From: Legionella busanensis
GTDB taxonomy: Bacteria > Pseudomonadota > Gammaproteobacteria > Legionellales > Legionellaceae
NCBI RefSeq assembly: GCF_900461525.1
Contig: NZ_UGOD01000001.1
Span: forward strand, 2,015,001-2,079,000
Direction: 5' to 3'
DNA length: 64,000 nt
Under the pieces are notes generated by a model. It searched no databases, had not been told where the DNA came from, and worked only from the letters and a program-made list of their open reading frames with translations. This document shows, piece by piece, positions 1 to 9,848 of this stretch. Made by a program: the position numbers and the translations under genes. Within the stretch, counting starts at the first letter, position 1, and each line of letters opens with the position of its first letter.

Positions 1-3000
1 CTTTTAATATCATTTTGCTATAGCAAAGCAATACTGAAATAGTAGGAGTCGTTAGACCTTTACCCATTAGCTTTCGCTCTATCAATAACTTTTCAGTTGG
101 TAAAAATTCAACTGCTCTATCAATCTTACCCGTACGCTCCAATTCATTAATATACCGATTATGCAATTCAAATGTACGTAGGCCCTGGCCTGCTGTCAGA
201 CTAATAGCCCGTGTTTGCATAAAATTATCGGCAAGTACTAAAGAAGCCACTTCACCTGTCATTTCGCTTAATAATTCATTACGCTGTTTAAACGTTAAAT
301 CGCCAGCTGTTACTATGCTATTAAGTAAAATTTTGATATTCACTTCTTTATCTGAACAACTTACCCCAGCAGAATTATCAATAAAGTCGGTATAAATAAG
401 GCCATTATTTAAAGCATATTCAACTCGCGCTAACTGAGTTAAACCAAGATTACCCCCCTCTGCCACAACTTTACAACGTAACTGGTTAGCATTAATACGG
501 GTAGCATCATTCGTTCTATCACCTACATCAATATGACTCTCATTTTGAGCTTTGACAAAGGTACCGATGCCAGCGCTCCAAAGTAAATCAACTCTTGCTT
601 TTAAAATAACTTTAATTAGTTCATTAGGTTCAATTTCATTAACGGTAATATCAAATACTTGTTTCATTTCCTTACTAACAGGAATTGATTTTGCAGTTCG
701 ATTAAAAACACCGCCACCTTTTGAAATTAATTTTTTCTGATAATCCATCCAAGTTGAGCGAGGTAGGTGAAATAGACGTGCGCGCTCTTGGAAACTCACC
801 TCAGTATCAGGATGGGGATCAATAAAAATATGAACATGATTAAAGGCAGCAACTAACTTGATATGCTTAGAAAGCAGCATACCATTACCAAACACATCCC
901 CTGACATATCACCAATGCCAACTACGGTAAAATCAGTTTTATTAATATCAACGTTCATTTCATAAAAATGACGCTTTACTGACTCCCAGGCGCCACGAGC
1001 GGTAATACCCATTTTCTTATGGTCATAACCTACTGATCCGCCTGATGCAAACGCATCACCCAACCAAAAGTTGTACTCTAAAGAAATAGCATTGGCTATA
1101 TCAGAAAAGGTTGCAGTTCCTTTATCAGCAGCAACAACTAAATAAGGATCATCTTCATCAAAACAGATAACTTGTGGTGGTTTAATAACTGTTCCTTCCC
1201 TGTAATTATCCGTAATATCAAGCAAACTACGTATAAATAATTGATAACAAGCAATCGCTTCAGCTTGTATATCCTCTCTATTACCTGTGCTAGGCAGCCG
1301 CTTAGGTACGAATCCTCCTTTAGCGCCCGAAGGTACAATAACGGCATTTTTAACTTGTTGGGCTTTCATTAGCCCTAATATTTCGGTACGGAAATCTTCA
1401 CGGCGATCTGACCAACGCAATCCACCTCGTGCCACTTTGCCGCCTCGTAAATGTACCCCCTCGAATCGAGGTGAATAAACAAAAATCTCAAACATTGGAT
1501 AAGGTTTAGGTAATCTCGGAATTAATTTGCTATTAAGTTTAATAGCAATACAGGACTTATGTTTACCTTGACTATCAACTTGGTAGAAATTAGTTCTTAC
1601 AGTTGCAGTAATAGCTTGAATATATTGCCTAATAATTTTATCTTCGTCTAAATTTGAGACATCATCTAATGACTTAAGAATTTGATTAAGCTGATCTGTA
1701 AACTGCATGTCGCGAGTAGTGGTTTCTTGAGGATTAAATCGAATCTCAAAAAGCTGAACCAATTTCCTCGCAATGGCTGCATTATTATTAAGGGCAGTTT
1801 CTATATATTCTTGGCTAAAGGTAAATCCAATTTGCTTGAAGTATTTTGCATAAGTACGAAGAATAGCCACCTGTCGCCAATTTAAGCCAGCACCAAGCAC
1901 TAATTGATTAAACCCATCATTATCTGCTTCGCCTGTCCATATATTGGCAAACGCATTTTGAAAAAGTTCCTTAATTTCATCAATATCAAAAGCCATTTGC
2001 TTAGTATATTGCAAAGCAAAATCATTAATCCAAGTAATACGACCATCTTCAAATTTTAAAACATAGGGTCTTTCACTAATAGCACGCATCCCTAAGTGCT
2101 CAACAATAGGTAAAACGTCAGATAAGGGAATAGTGACATCATGTTGATATATTTTTAACCGAAAACTATCAGCCATTTCATGCATTGGGCGATAAAAATT
2201 CATCACTAGTGGGTTATCTTGAGACAAAGCTTCCACATGCTTAATATCGTAAACTGCTGTACGGGCAGTGAAGTTATCACGATAATTACTAGGAAAAGCA
2301 TTTTTATAGCGTGAATAGAGTCGATTGGCTATCTCTTCTCCAAATGCATCACTTAGAAAATGAAGTAAATCATCTATCCAAGAGCGTCCGACTTCGATTA
2401 GTTTTCGCTCAATTTCTTTAAAATCCCATTGAGTATTATCATCAGGGTTAGTTCTAATTAAAAAATGAATTCGAGCTAGAATAGATTCGGTAAATGTAGT
2501 GGAAAATGTTATTTCTAAAGCATGGAAACTTTCTGCTAATATTTTTTCCATTGCATGGCGCAATTCAGAAGTAAAGTGATCTTTAGGTACATACACTAAA
2601 CAAGATACAAAACGTCGATATGGATCAGTTCGTACGAATAACCGAATACGTCGACGCTCCTGCATATAATAAATGCCCATTGCAATTTCTAATAATTCAT
2701 CTTCAGAAGCTTGAATGAGTTCATCTCTAGGCAATGTTTCTAAAATATTTAAAAGTATTTTTCCTGCGTGGCTTCGCGGCTCAAGATTAGAATTTTTCAT
2801 TACCTGCGCCACTTTATGACGCAAAAATGGAATATGCTTAGGATTAGTGTTATAAGCAGCTGAGGTGTAAAGGCCTATAATACGTCGCTCGCCTATTACT
2901 TCTCCTTTCTTATTAAAACGTTTAACACCAATATAATCAGTGTAGGTTCGACGATGTACTGTCGCTTCCGTATTGGTCTTAGACATCACTAATATACGTG

Positions 3001-3868
3001 GTGATAGGGTTAGTTCACGTGCCTCAGGTGTCATTGATGAAATACTACGGGCGTTTGATTTACTTAAACTGGGTCTCAGTACGCCTAATCCTGTCTCAGG
3101 TATAGGCTGCAAAACCATCTCATCACCTTTTTTTACTAATTCATAGTCTCGTAAGCCTAAAAAAGTAAAATGATGGTCTTCAATCCAGCGGAGAAAGGCT
3201 TTAGTTTCTTCGGCTTCAGCTGGATCAAGGCCTTTAAGTTGATCAATTTCCTCAATTGCTTCACATACCTTTTTACGCATTTCTGGCCAATCTTCGACCA
3301 CAGCACGGTTATCGTCTAAAACCCTTTCAATATTACGATGTAATTCCTCAAGGATAGTGGGATTAGTTTGCCTATCAATTTCCATAAAAATGGGGGCTTC
3401 AACTAAAACGTCTTGTTTCTTTCCACTGCCATGCGGTAAAACAGCTACAACATTATTTTCTTTATCCCTTTTAACACATAAGCCACCTAAATAAATTACT
3501 AGATGAGAAGCAAGGCCTAAACGCGTAATTACCATGCGCAATGAATCAACTAAAAATGGAATATCTTTAGTAATTATTTCAACTACAGTATGTGTTGTTT
3601 GCCAACCGTGTCGTTCAAACTCTGGATTATAAATGCGAACTTTTGTTTCATTGGGTGCTCTATTTTGCATAAAAGCCCAAAAGTTAATAGTGGCACCGTA
3701 TAAATCATCAATATCCCACTCTTGAAGATCATCTAAGGCGACAGTACCTAAAAATTGCTGAACAAAAGCAGCACACAACTCTGCCTGCTTTGAATTCATT
3801 TTTTGCTTAATTTTAGCCACCACTGCATCAATAATTAAGACTTTGCTCTCTTCAAATTTGTAAGACAT
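1..3868 (-). CDS. gdhB: NAD-specific glutamate dehydrogenase, large type (partial, C-terminus beyond window)
   Basis: An uninterrupted minus-strand frame runs from an ATG at 3868 to the left edge, giving the first 1,289 residues of a family that is usually about 1,600 residues long. The start follows TGAGGTGA, a reasonable ribosome site. The translation begins MSYKFEESKVLIIDAVVAKI and at the window edge reads GLTTPTISVLLCYSK, the conserved stretch near the C-terminal helical domain of the large bacterial enzymes. The family oxidatively deaminates glutamate to 2-oxoglutarate with NAD, which fits an organism that uses amino acids as carbon source. The start is intact and no frameshift was seen in the parts translated. 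The remaining C-terminal part lies outside the window. Confidence 0.93.
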   Translation of the reverse strand, partial: MSYKFEESKVLIIDAVVAKIKQKMNSKQAELCAAFVQQFLGTVALDDLQEWDIDDLYGATINFWAFMQNRAPNETKVRIYNPEFERHGWQTTHTVVEIITKDIPFLVDSLRMVITRLGLASHLVIYLGGLCVKRDKENNVVAVLPHGSGKKQDVLVEAPIFMEIDRQTNPTILEELHRNIERVLDDNRAVVEDWPEMRKKVCEAIEEIDQLKGLDPAEAEETKAFLRWIEDHHFTFLGLRDYELVKKGDEMVLQPIPETGLGVLRPSLSKSNARSISSMTPEARELTLSPRILVMSKTNTEATVHRRTYTDYIGVKRFNKKGEVIGERRIIGLYTSAAYNTNPKHIPFLRHKVAQVMKNSNLEPRSHAGKILLNILETLPRDELIQASEDELLEIAMGIYYMQERRRIRLFVRTDPYRRFVSCLVYVPKDHFTSELRHAMEKILAESFHALEITFSTTFTESILARIHFLIRTNPDDNTQWDFKEIERKLIEVGRSWIDDLLHFLSDAFGEEIANRLYSRYKNAFPSNYRDNFTARTAVYDIKHVEALSQDNPLVMNFYRPMHEMADSFRLKIYQHDVTIPLSDVLPIVEHLGMRAISERPYVLKFEDGRITWINDFALQYTKQMAFDIDEIKELFQNAFANIWTGEADNDGFNQLVLGAGLNWRQVAILRTYAKYFKQIGFTFSQEYIETALNNNAAIARKLVQLFEIRFNPQETTTRDMQFTDQLNQILKSLDDVSNLDEDKIIRQYIQAITATVRTNFYQVDSQGKHKSCIAIKLNSKLIPRLPKPYPMFEIFVYSPRFEGVHLRGGKVARGGLRWSDRREDFRTEILGLMKAQQVKNAVIVPSGAKGGFVPKRLPSTGNREDIQAEAIACYQLFIRSLLDITDNYREGTVIKPPQVICFDEDDPYLVVAADKGTATFSDIANAISLEYNFWLGDAFASGGSVGYDHKKMGITARGAWESVKRHFYEMNVDINKTDFTVVGIGDMSGDVFGNGMLLSKHIKLVAAFNHVHIFIDPHPDTEVSFQERARLFHLPRSTWMDYQKKLISKGGGVFNRTAKSIPVSKEMKQVFDITVNEIEPNELIKVILKARVDLLWSAGIGTFVKAQNESHIDVGDRTNDATRINANQLRCKVVAEGGNLGLTQLARVEYALNNGLIYTDFIDNSAGVSCSDKEVNIKILLNSIVTAGDLTFKQRNELLSEMTGEVASLVLADNFMQTRAISLTAGQGLRTFELHNRYINELERTGKIDRAVEFLPTEKLLIERKLMGKGLTTPTISVLLCYSKMILK

Positions 3869-4076
3869 TCATTCACCTCATTAGGCATGAAAAAAATTGT
3901 ACGAATTATATACCGTTGGTGTAAGATGGTATATATGAAGTTCTTAAATTGTTAATTTTTTAACAGCTAATTTTCTTGTTTCTCTTAAGTCTTTAGGCAA
4001 TACCATGCAATAACGTCTTAAAAAACTACTAATCTTCTTCTTAATTTCTCATTTATATTTAATACTAGCCTTACTT

Positions 4077-4559
4077 CTACTCAATACATACATACGTATT
4101 AAGTTTGACCCAATCAGCAAATCTTATAATATCGATATTACGCATACGTATACAACCGTGTGATTGAGGCTTACTTATATCAGTATCATCCGCTATACCA
4201 TGAATGTAAATATAACGCCCTAAACTATCGACATTACCCTCTTTATTACGGCCTTTTTCCATCCCATCTAATTGTATAATTCTTGATAAAATCCAATCAC
4301 GTTTCGTATGATTTTTACCTAATTCAGACGAATAGATTTCACCTGTCCATTTTCTACCTACAAAAATACTATTTATTGGTGCATCCTTGCCAATATGCGA
4401 ATAAATTTGATGCCACCCTCTTGGTGTACATTCAGTTCCTGTTAACTCACCTAATCCATTTTTTGCTGTTGAAACAGGATAGATTTCTAAAAGAATATCA
4501 TTATCATAGCAGTACAATTGCTGTTTTTTAACTGAAATGAAAATAAACTGATTTGTCAT
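4077..4559 (-). CDS. L,D-transpeptidase (YkuD domain) without signal peptide
   Basis: This is a 160-residue protein made almost only of a YkuD catalytic domain. The motif is complete: His120-Gly121, then Ser133-His134-Gly135-Cys136 with Arg138, where Cys136 is the expected nucleophile. Members cross-link peptidoglycan or attach proteins to it in the periplasm. The N-terminus (MTNQFIFISVKKQQLYCYDN) starts directly with the first beta strands and has no signal peptide or membrane segment, so how it would reach the periplasm is unclear. It lies about 200 bp downstream of the glutamate dehydrogenase start and 29 bp after the aldehyde dehydrogenase stop on the same strand, so it may be co-transcribed with the latter. 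A second, exported L,D-transpeptidase sits at 16551-17459. Confidence 0.85.
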   Translation of the reverse strand: MTNQFIFISVKKQQLYCYDNDILLEIYPVSTAKNGLGELTGTECTPRGWHQIYSHIGKDAPINSIFVGRKWTGEIYSSELGKNHTKRDWILSRIIQLDGMEKGRNKEGNVDSLGRYIYIHGIADDTDISKPQSHGCIRMRNIDIIRFADWVKLNTYVCIE

Positions 4560-4588
4560 TTAATTATCTATCCTAAAATATTTACATA

Positions 4589-5956
4589 CTACTTAATGGA
4601 AACTGTTTTAGTGTTAACAAACTCCAAAATGCCTTCCTTTGATAACTCTCGCCCATAACCTGAAAATTTCACCCCACCAAAAGGCACCCTGGGATCTGAC
4701 GAAACAAACGCATTTACAAAACAAACGCCAGTATTTATGTCATTTTTAGCAATTGCTTCACCACGCTCTAAGTCACGTGTAAAAATGGCAGCTGCTAAGC
4801 CATATCGACTCTTATTAGCAAGTGAAATCGCTTCTTCTTCATTTTTACAGCGACTAATAGCAATAACAGGCCCAAATAATTCTTCATCAAAAGCAGGCAT
4901 ACCAGGTTTTACATCTATAAGTAAAGTAGGCGGATAATAATAGCCTTTTCCTAAAGGTATCTGTCCACCAGTCAGCAAAACAGCCCCTTTTTTAATACTT
5001 TCTTCTACTTGTTTATGTAGTGTATCTCGTAAATCTTTACGAGCCATAGGCCCAAGTTTAGTTGCAGGATTTTTAGGGTCACCTGAAGTATAGGTTGGTA
5101 ATAAAGATAAAATTTTTGCAACTAATTCATCATGAATACTTTCTTCAACAATAATCCGTTTTGCCGCAATACAGACTTGACCACAGTTATTTAAACGTGA
5201 TGTCAAAATATTTTGCGCAGCTAACTCAATATCTGCATCAGCTAAAATTAAATAAGGGTCATTACCGCCAAGCTCTAGAACAGATTTTTTTAAATTTGCT
5301 GCAGCAAGACTGGCAACTAAACGGCCTGTTTTCTCACTACCGGTAAAGCTTAATGCTGCAATTTTAGGATGAGAAATTGCTTTTGCGGTAACGTCATTTT
5401 CTAAAATCATATGCTGAAATAAGTTAGGTAAAAAACCAGCATCCTTAAATAATTGCTCAATGGCATTTCCGGCACCAATTGAATTTGGCGCATGTTTTAA
5501 AATAACAGCGTTACCTGCCATAATAGTTGGAATCGCAAAGCGAAAGACCTGCCAAAAAGGAAAATTCCAAGGCATTATTGCTAAAATAACACCAATAGGT
5601 TCATGAGAAACAAATGTTTTAGTCATTTCTGTTTGAACAATACGAGGCTTAAGAAATTCTTCTGCATACTCAGCATAATACTGACAAACCCAAGCACATT
5701 TCTCAATTTCCGCTTGGCTTTGACAAATAGGTTTACCCATTTCTTGAGTAATAAGGTTACTTAATGTTTCTTTCTTTGCTTGCAATAAATTTATCAAATT
5801 AGTCATTAATAAACTACGTTGTGAAAAAGGTACTTGGCGCCATTCTTCAAATGCTGCATGACCCTGGTCAATAACTTGCTGCATCTCTGCCTCATCAAGC
5901 GGAGTATAACTTTGTAACACATCCTCAGTAGCAGGATTAATAGTTTGAATCATCAT
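4589..5956 (-). CDS. NAD(P)-dependent succinate-semialdehyde dehydrogenase family protein
   Basis: The 455-residue product belongs to the aldehyde dehydrogenase superfamily. Visible landmarks are the cofactor-loop motif FTGSEKTGR, the glutamate motif ELGGNDPYLI, the catalytic-cysteine motif NNCGQVCIAAKR and the late EELFGPVI motif. Length and the GGNDPYLILADAD signature resemble the short Sad/YneI type that oxidises succinate semialdehyde to succinate, but substrate cannot be read from sequence with certainty. The start is preceded by AAGGA with six bases of spacing. The enzyme should be cytosolic and could feed GABA or glutamate carbon into the TCA cycle, which would fit the neighbouring glutamate dehydrogenase. 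Confidence 0.85.
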   Translation of the reverse strand: MMIQTINPATEDVLQSYTPLDEAEMQQVIDQGHAAFEEWRQVPFSQRSLLMTNLINLLQAKKETLSNLITQEMGKPICQSQAEIEKCAWVCQYYAEYAEEFLKPRIVQTEMTKTFVSHEPIGVILAIMPWNFPFWQVFRFAIPTIMAGNAVILKHAPNSIGAGNAIEQLFKDAGFLPNLFQHMILENDVTAKAISHPKIAALSFTGSEKTGRLVASLAAANLKKSVLELGGNDPYLILADADIELAAQNILTSRLNNCGQVCIAAKRIIVEESIHDELVAKILSLLPTYTSGDPKNPATKLGPMARKDLRDTLHKQVEESIKKGAVLLTGGQIPLGKGYYYPPTLLIDVKPGMPAFDEELFGPVIAISRCKNEEEAISLANKSRYGLAAAIFTRDLERGEAIAKNDINTGVCFVNAFVSSDPRVPFGGVKFSGYGRELSKEGILEFVNTKTVSIK

Positions 5957-6426
5957 AGCTCATCCTTTCAAATTATTTTTAAAGTGTAGACCACGAGTTA
6001 GCTGAAGCCAATATAAGAGCAGTAAGTCAGGACTTTCAAAAAACGGCAAACTTTACGTTGAAAGACATATAACTTAGTCTTTTAGCTTAGCTAAACTTCC
6101 TCATTAAAATATTTTTTTTCTTCTGGCTTTATATTTTTTGTGAGTTCTATAGATAAAATTGATAAGTTGACTAAAATATAACAATTAATTTATTAAATCA
6201 TTCTTCTCCTTTGCAAATTCTTGCGTATTCGATTTAATTGTTGTTACTATTTTGCGTGTTGGATTGTTTGAACCTGAAATAGGTTTTGTTTTAGGCAAAT
6301 AACATTATTTTGCACAAATTATTTTTTAATCAAATTGTTTGAATAATTCTTTAATAGATATTTATAATTAAAAACTGCATGAATATTAGACATTTAAAAC
6401 TATTGCTTAGGAGCTTAGGATAAAAA
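5957..6426. other. Divergent intergenic region, 470 bp
   Basis: Very AT-rich stretch between the aldehyde dehydrogenase and pcs, which are transcribed away from each other. Apart from the pcs promoter candidate at 6339-6368 I see no gene, repeat or convincing hairpin. Confidence 0.5.
6339..6368 (+). promoter_or_regulatory. Predicted sigma-70 promoter of pcs
   Basis: TTGAAT at 6339-6344 and TATAAT at 6363-6368 are separated by 18 bp and lie about 60 bp before the pcs start codon. The assignment rests on consensus match only. Confidence 0.5.
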
Positions 6427-7191
6427 ATGACCAACAAAACGCTAAGCTACCATCCTACTCATTATCTCGCTGCCTGGGCTGTACACGCTTTTACAGCAAG
6501 TGCTGCCTGTGCTGGGCTTTTTACACTTATCAAAATTTATCAACATGAATACCTTCATGCCCTTTGGTTTATGGCAGCTGCTGTCGTTATTGATGCGGTT
6601 GATGGAACTTTAGCTAGATTAGTAGGGGTTAAAAGAGTGTTACCCTACTTTGATGGCGCATTGCTAGACAATATCGTAGACTATTTAAATTATGTCATTA
6701 CACCTTGCTTTTTTCTTTTTGTTAAAGCAGACATGCTTCCACCAGACTTAGCAATTACAATTATTGTGGCAATTATTATCACTTCTTCATATCAATTTTG
6801 CCAAGCTGATGCAAAAACGCCTGATCACTTTTTTAAAGGCTTTCCATGCTATTGGAATATTGCACTTTTCTATATGTTTATTTTTAACACATCCATGAAC
6901 GCTAACGCTTGGATTTTATCAATTCTTTGTGTTTTAATCTTTGTACCTATTAAATATGTTTACCCTTCTCGATTAGATTACCTTACTGAGTCAAAGTTAT
7001 TAAAAATATTAATGCATAGTTTCTCACTTTTATATGGGATTTGCTCAGGGGTTGTTTTATGGACTTATCCTACTATTAATCGACTCTGTTTAGTCTTATC
7101 ATTAGGTTATATAATAATGTATTTGACTTTAAGTGTTTATCGGACTTACTCACCTATGCTGTTGTCGAAAATTGCTTCTTATAAAGATTAA
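6427..7191 (+). CDS. pcs: Phosphatidylcholine synthase
   Basis: A 254-residue polytopic membrane protein carrying the CDP-alcohol phosphotransferase signature DGTLAR...FDGALLDNIVDY (near residues 58-87), in the spaced form typical of bacterial phosphatidylcholine synthases. The enzyme condenses CDP-diacylglycerol with choline to form phosphatidylcholine in one step at the inner membrane. Legionella membranes are rich in phosphatidylcholine and this enzyme is one of two routes to it. About eight hydrophobic segments are seen. The start is preceded by TTAGGATAAAAA and matches the family N-terminus. It is transcribed alone, away from the upstream dehydrogenase. Confidence 0.92.
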   Translation: MTNKTLSYHPTHYLAAWAVHAFTASAACAGLFTLIKIYQHEYLHALWFMAAAVVIDAVDGTLARLVGVKRVLPYFDGALLDNIVDYLNYVITPCFFLFVKADMLPPDLAITIIVAIIITSSYQFCQADAKTPDHFFKGFPCYWNIALFYMFIFNTSMNANAWILSILCVLIFVPIKYVYPSRLDYLTESKLLKILMHSFSLLYGICSGVVLWTYPTINRLCLVLSLGYIIMYLTLSVYRTYSPMLLSKIASYKD

Positions 7192-7309
7192 TTTAACGGA
7201 AGTTAAATTCTTATTATTTAAAGAGGCTTTCATTAATAAATAGCCATTGAAAATACTTTCAATCACATTAAAATAATAACATTACTTAAGGTAAAGGTAA
7301 AAAAGTATT

Positions 7310-7786
7310 ATGTTTATAAGTAGATTAACATTAATGGCGGTAATTTTATCGGTAAATACATTAACCTATGCTAATTTTCCTCGCGGCTGTGAGGTGACAG
7401 GTTTTGGTTATAACGGACCTAACCTTGTAGTCAATGATAAAGGCGGGCAAACTTTCTATTTAATGCAAAATCGCAGTGATCAACTCGTTGAGCTAAAAAG
7501 AGTAGAGACAGAAGATATCTTTATGAGCCCGTCACTAACCGCTAAAATAAATCCCAAAAACTGGGCAGCTTTTGCATCAGATATAGAAAATTTATATTTT
7601 CAATGTTTTCATATTGAGAATAATAATGCAAAACAGGTCGACTGTCGGGAAGTTTTAGATGTTTGTCAGTATCCGCGAGTAAAATTTGCACTTAGTAATA
7701 TGGGTAATTATTGGGTATCTGTTAATAAAGAACAACGTAGTGTAATTAATGATTCAACAGCAAAAGGTATCTATTTGCGTTGGTAA
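7310..7786 (+). CDS. Small secreted protein, possibly EnhB-like
   Basis: A 158-residue protein with a signal peptide (MFISRLTLMAVILSVNTLTYA, cleavage expected near residue 22) and a mature part with four cysteines (in GCEVTGF, QCFHIE, DCREVL and VCQYPRVKF) that could form disulfides, so it is probably periplasmic or outer-membrane associated. The pattern of a short secreted protein with NFPRGCEV near the mature N-terminus reminds me of the Legionella enhanced-entry protein EnhB, but that is recall without an alignment. No enzymatic motif is visible. It stands alone, with AT-rich gaps of about 80-120 bp on both sides. Confidence 0.6.
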   Translation: MFISRLTLMAVILSVNTLTYANFPRGCEVTGFGYNGPNLVVNDKGGQTFYLMQNRSDQLVELKRVETEDIFMSPSLTAKINPKNWAAFASDIENLYFQCFHIENNNAKQVDCREVLDVCQYPRVKFALSNMGNYWVSVNKEQRSVINDSTAKGIYLRW

Positions 7787-7900
7787 TCTTAAAATTAAAC
7801 TGCCAATACTAAAAAAGCCATTTAAACCTAGTGAACTAATTATTATTTTCAATAAATTTCAATAAAAATGTTTATTGGAGAGGAAAAACAAAGGAATACA

Positions 7901-8401
7901 ATGTTGAAAAAGGAGGTTGTTTTTCTTAGCATTGGAATTTTAGGCGCATTTATTTCTCTTATTGGCTTAACACAAAGCTTTGCAGCTATTTTTTATGTTA
8001 TTGGCTCAACTCTACTACTTATTACAGCAATTTATTTTAAGTTATTTTATTTTATTGCGCTTGAAATTATTTTGGCGGCCGGGCACGGTGCAAAATTATT
8101 AGGTATAGGTTCTATTGTGCAAGCTGCTATACCTATCCTACTTTGTATTCAATTATTGGTATTTTATTTTTTAAGTGGACAATTAAGTAATATTTTATTA
8201 ATTATAGGTATTGTTGGTATTGCTGCCCTATCTATTGGGTTATCCTATGAGGACCAACGAGTTTTTTTTCTTGGTAGTACAGCAATTGCAATTTTTGCCT
8301 ATTCGTATTCATACAAAAAGCCACCTGCTCTAATATGGGCAATTATGAATACAATTTTTGCTTTAACAGCACTTATTAGAATTATTTTTTTTCATAATTA
8401 G
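7901..8401 (+). CDS. Hypothetical multi-pass inner-membrane protein
   Basis: The 166-residue product consists of about five or six hydrophobic helices with very short loops and no recognisable catalytic motif. I place the start at 7901 (MLKKEVVFLSIGI) because AAGGA ends five bases before it; an in-frame ATG at 7868 would add 11 polar residues with no ribosome site. Its stop is 12 bp before the thioredoxin-like gene, so it may head a small operon 7901-9285. I do not recognise the family. Confidence 0.65.
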   Translation: MLKKEVVFLSIGILGAFISLIGLTQSFAAIFYVIGSTLLLITAIYFKLFYFIALEIILAAGHGAKLLGIGSIVQAAIPILLCIQLLVFYFLSGQLSNILLIIGIVGIAALSIGLSYEDQRVFFLGSTAIAIFAYSYSYKKPPALIWAIMNTIFALTALIRIIFFHN

Positions 8402-8413
8402 TTAGGATAAAAA

Positions 8414-8968
8414 ATGGCTAAAACAGCTTCTAAAATGGTACCCCTAGGCAGCACAGCGTCTGCATTTTGTTTACTAGATGTTATCAGCGGAAATAATGTC
8501 AGTTTAGGCCAACAAGAAGATATTAAATGTACGGTTATTATGTTTATATGTAATCACTGCCCCTATGTTAAACATCTTAATAGAGGCCTTGTTCAATTAA
8601 CAAATTCCTATCAAGATAAGGTACGTTTTATTGCGATTAATTCTAATGATATTGATAGCTATCCTGATGATTCGCCAGAACATATGAAATTGACAGCCTT
8701 AAAGGAGGGCTATTCTTTTCCTTATCTTTTTGATGAAACTCAGGAAATTGCAAAAGCATATCAAGCTGCTTGTACCCCGGATTTCTTTGTTTATGATACA
8801 AATTTAAAGTTAGTTTATCGTGGTCAATTTGATGACTCACGCCCAGGAAATCAAATTCCTGTTACGGGTGAATCTTTACGTCAAGTTATTGACTGTCTTT
8901 TAACTGATCAACCTGTTACGGAAATCCAAAAACCTAGTTTAGGATGTAACATTAAATGGAAAAAGTAG
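8414..8968 (+). CDS. Thioredoxin-like (AhpC/TSA-type) redoxin
   Basis: The 184-residue protein has a thioredoxin fold with the redox motif Cys46-Asn-His-Cys49 followed by PYVKHLNR, which is characteristic of a widespread peroxiredoxin-like family that keeps a CxxC instead of a lone peroxidatic cysteine. The later TPDFFVYD segment contains the expected cis-proline. No signal peptide is present, so the protein is cytosolic. Ribosome site: AGGATAAAAA before the ATG. Its last 13 bases overlap the next gene, which suggests coupled translation. Thiol-disulfide exchange or peroxide reduction is the likely chemistry; the substrate is unknown. Confidence 0.85.
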   Translation: MAKTASKMVPLGSTASAFCLLDVISGNNVSLGQQEDIKCTVIMFICNHCPYVKHLNRGLVQLTNSYQDKVRFIAINSNDIDSYPDDSPEHMKLTALKEGYSFPYLFDETQEIAKAYQAACTPDFFVYDTNLKLVYRGQFDDSRPGNQIPVTGESLRQVIDCLLTDQPVTEIQKPSLGCNIKWKK

Positions 8969-9285
8969 ACTTTAATTATAAGTTATCTTTTTATGTTCCA
9001 GAAAGTCATTTAGAGATAGTAAAAGAAGCTCTATTTGCCATAGGCGCAGGTTCCCAAGGTAATTATGACAAAACATGTTGGCAATGCTTAGGTCAGAGCC
9101 AATTTCGTCCTATAGGTAATGCGCATCCAAATATAGGGAAAACCTACACATTAAATTATGTCCCTGAATATAAAGTAGAAATGTTGTGTCATGCGACTAT
9201 CATAGAAAAAGCTATTCTCATGCTACGTCACTATCATCCTTATGAAGTGCCTGCCTATGATGTTATACGTGTAGAAATTATTTGA
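8956..9285 (+). CDS. YqfO/NIF3-associated domain protein
   Basis: A 109-residue protein (MEKVDFNYKLSFYVPESHLE) that matches the small ferredoxin-like module found alone or inserted in NIF3/YqfO proteins, related in fold to CutA. Features are the YVPESHLE start, the AIGAGSQGNYDKTCW turn and the HPYEVPAYDV end. The exact function is unknown; a metal-binding or regulatory role has been suggested for the fold. Its start codon lies inside the end of the redoxin gene, in a different frame, so the pair is probably translated together. Confidence 0.8.
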   Translation: MEKVDFNYKLSFYVPESHLEIVKEALFAIGAGSQGNYDKTCWQCLGQSQFRPIGNAHPNIGKTYTLNYVPEYKVEMLCHATIIEKAILMLRHYHPYEVPAYDVIRVEII

Positions 9286-9343
9286 ACTTAGAAAATTGAA
9301 TTATTTTAGCAATACTAATCAAAATTGTTTAGTTAGAACTGAT

Positions 9344-9380
9344 AAAAACCTTGGGTTACAACTAAATTTTGTAACCCAGG
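9344..9380 (-). terminator. Rho-independent terminator of the rpsF-rplI operon
   Basis: Read on the minus strand, the stem GGGTTACAA/TTGTAACCC (extended by flanking pairs, 7-base loop, hairpin 9349-9380) is followed by TTTTT at 9348-9344. It lies just after the rplI stop, the classic geometry for an intrinsic terminator. Confidence 0.85.
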
Positions 9381-9388
9381 TATTTAGA

Positions 9389-9841
9389 TTATTTTGCTGA
9401 AACAACTTGTACTTGAACTTGAGCAGTGATATCGCTATGAACATGAATATCAATTACATAGTCGCCAACAGAATGAATTGGGCCTTCCGGTAAAGAAATT
9501 TCACGCTTACTAACTTCTACATCTTTAGCAACTAAAGCATCTCTGATTTCACTAGCACCAATGGAGCCATAAAGCTTACCTTCATCACTAGCTAAAGCAG
9601 AAATAACAATTGAAGTATCATTTAACTTAGCTGCACGTTGTTCAGCACGAGCCTGATCTTGCTGAGCTTTCTTTTCTAATTCAGCACGGCGTTTTTCAAA
9701 ATATTCAATGTTTTTCTCTGTTGCAAAAACTGCTTTATTCAGTGGGATTAAATAGTTGCGGCCATAACCAGCTTTGACATCAACTCTATCACCTAGATTA
9801 CCTAAGTTTCTTACCTTCTCTAATAAAATAACTTCCATCAT
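9389..9841 (-). CDS. rplI: 50S ribosomal protein L9
   Basis: 150 residues, the usual length for bL9. The N-terminal domain begins [18 protein letters not shown] with the conserved GYGRNYLIP motif, followed by the long connecting helix rich in Lys, Glu and Ala, and a C-terminal domain containing [12 protein letters not shown]9 binds 23S rRNA near the L1 stalk. It is the last gene of the operon rpsF-rpsR-membrane protein-rplI and is followed directly by a strong terminator. Confidence 0.97.
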   Translation of the reverse strand: MMEVILLEKVRNLGNLGDRVDVKAGYGRNYLIPLNKAVFATEKNIEYFEKRRAELEKKAQQDQARAEQRAAKLNDTSIVISALASDEGKLYGSIGASEIRDALVAKDVEVSKREISLPEGPIHSVGDYVIDIHVHSDITAQVQVQVVSAK

Positions 9842-9848
9842 TCACCTC

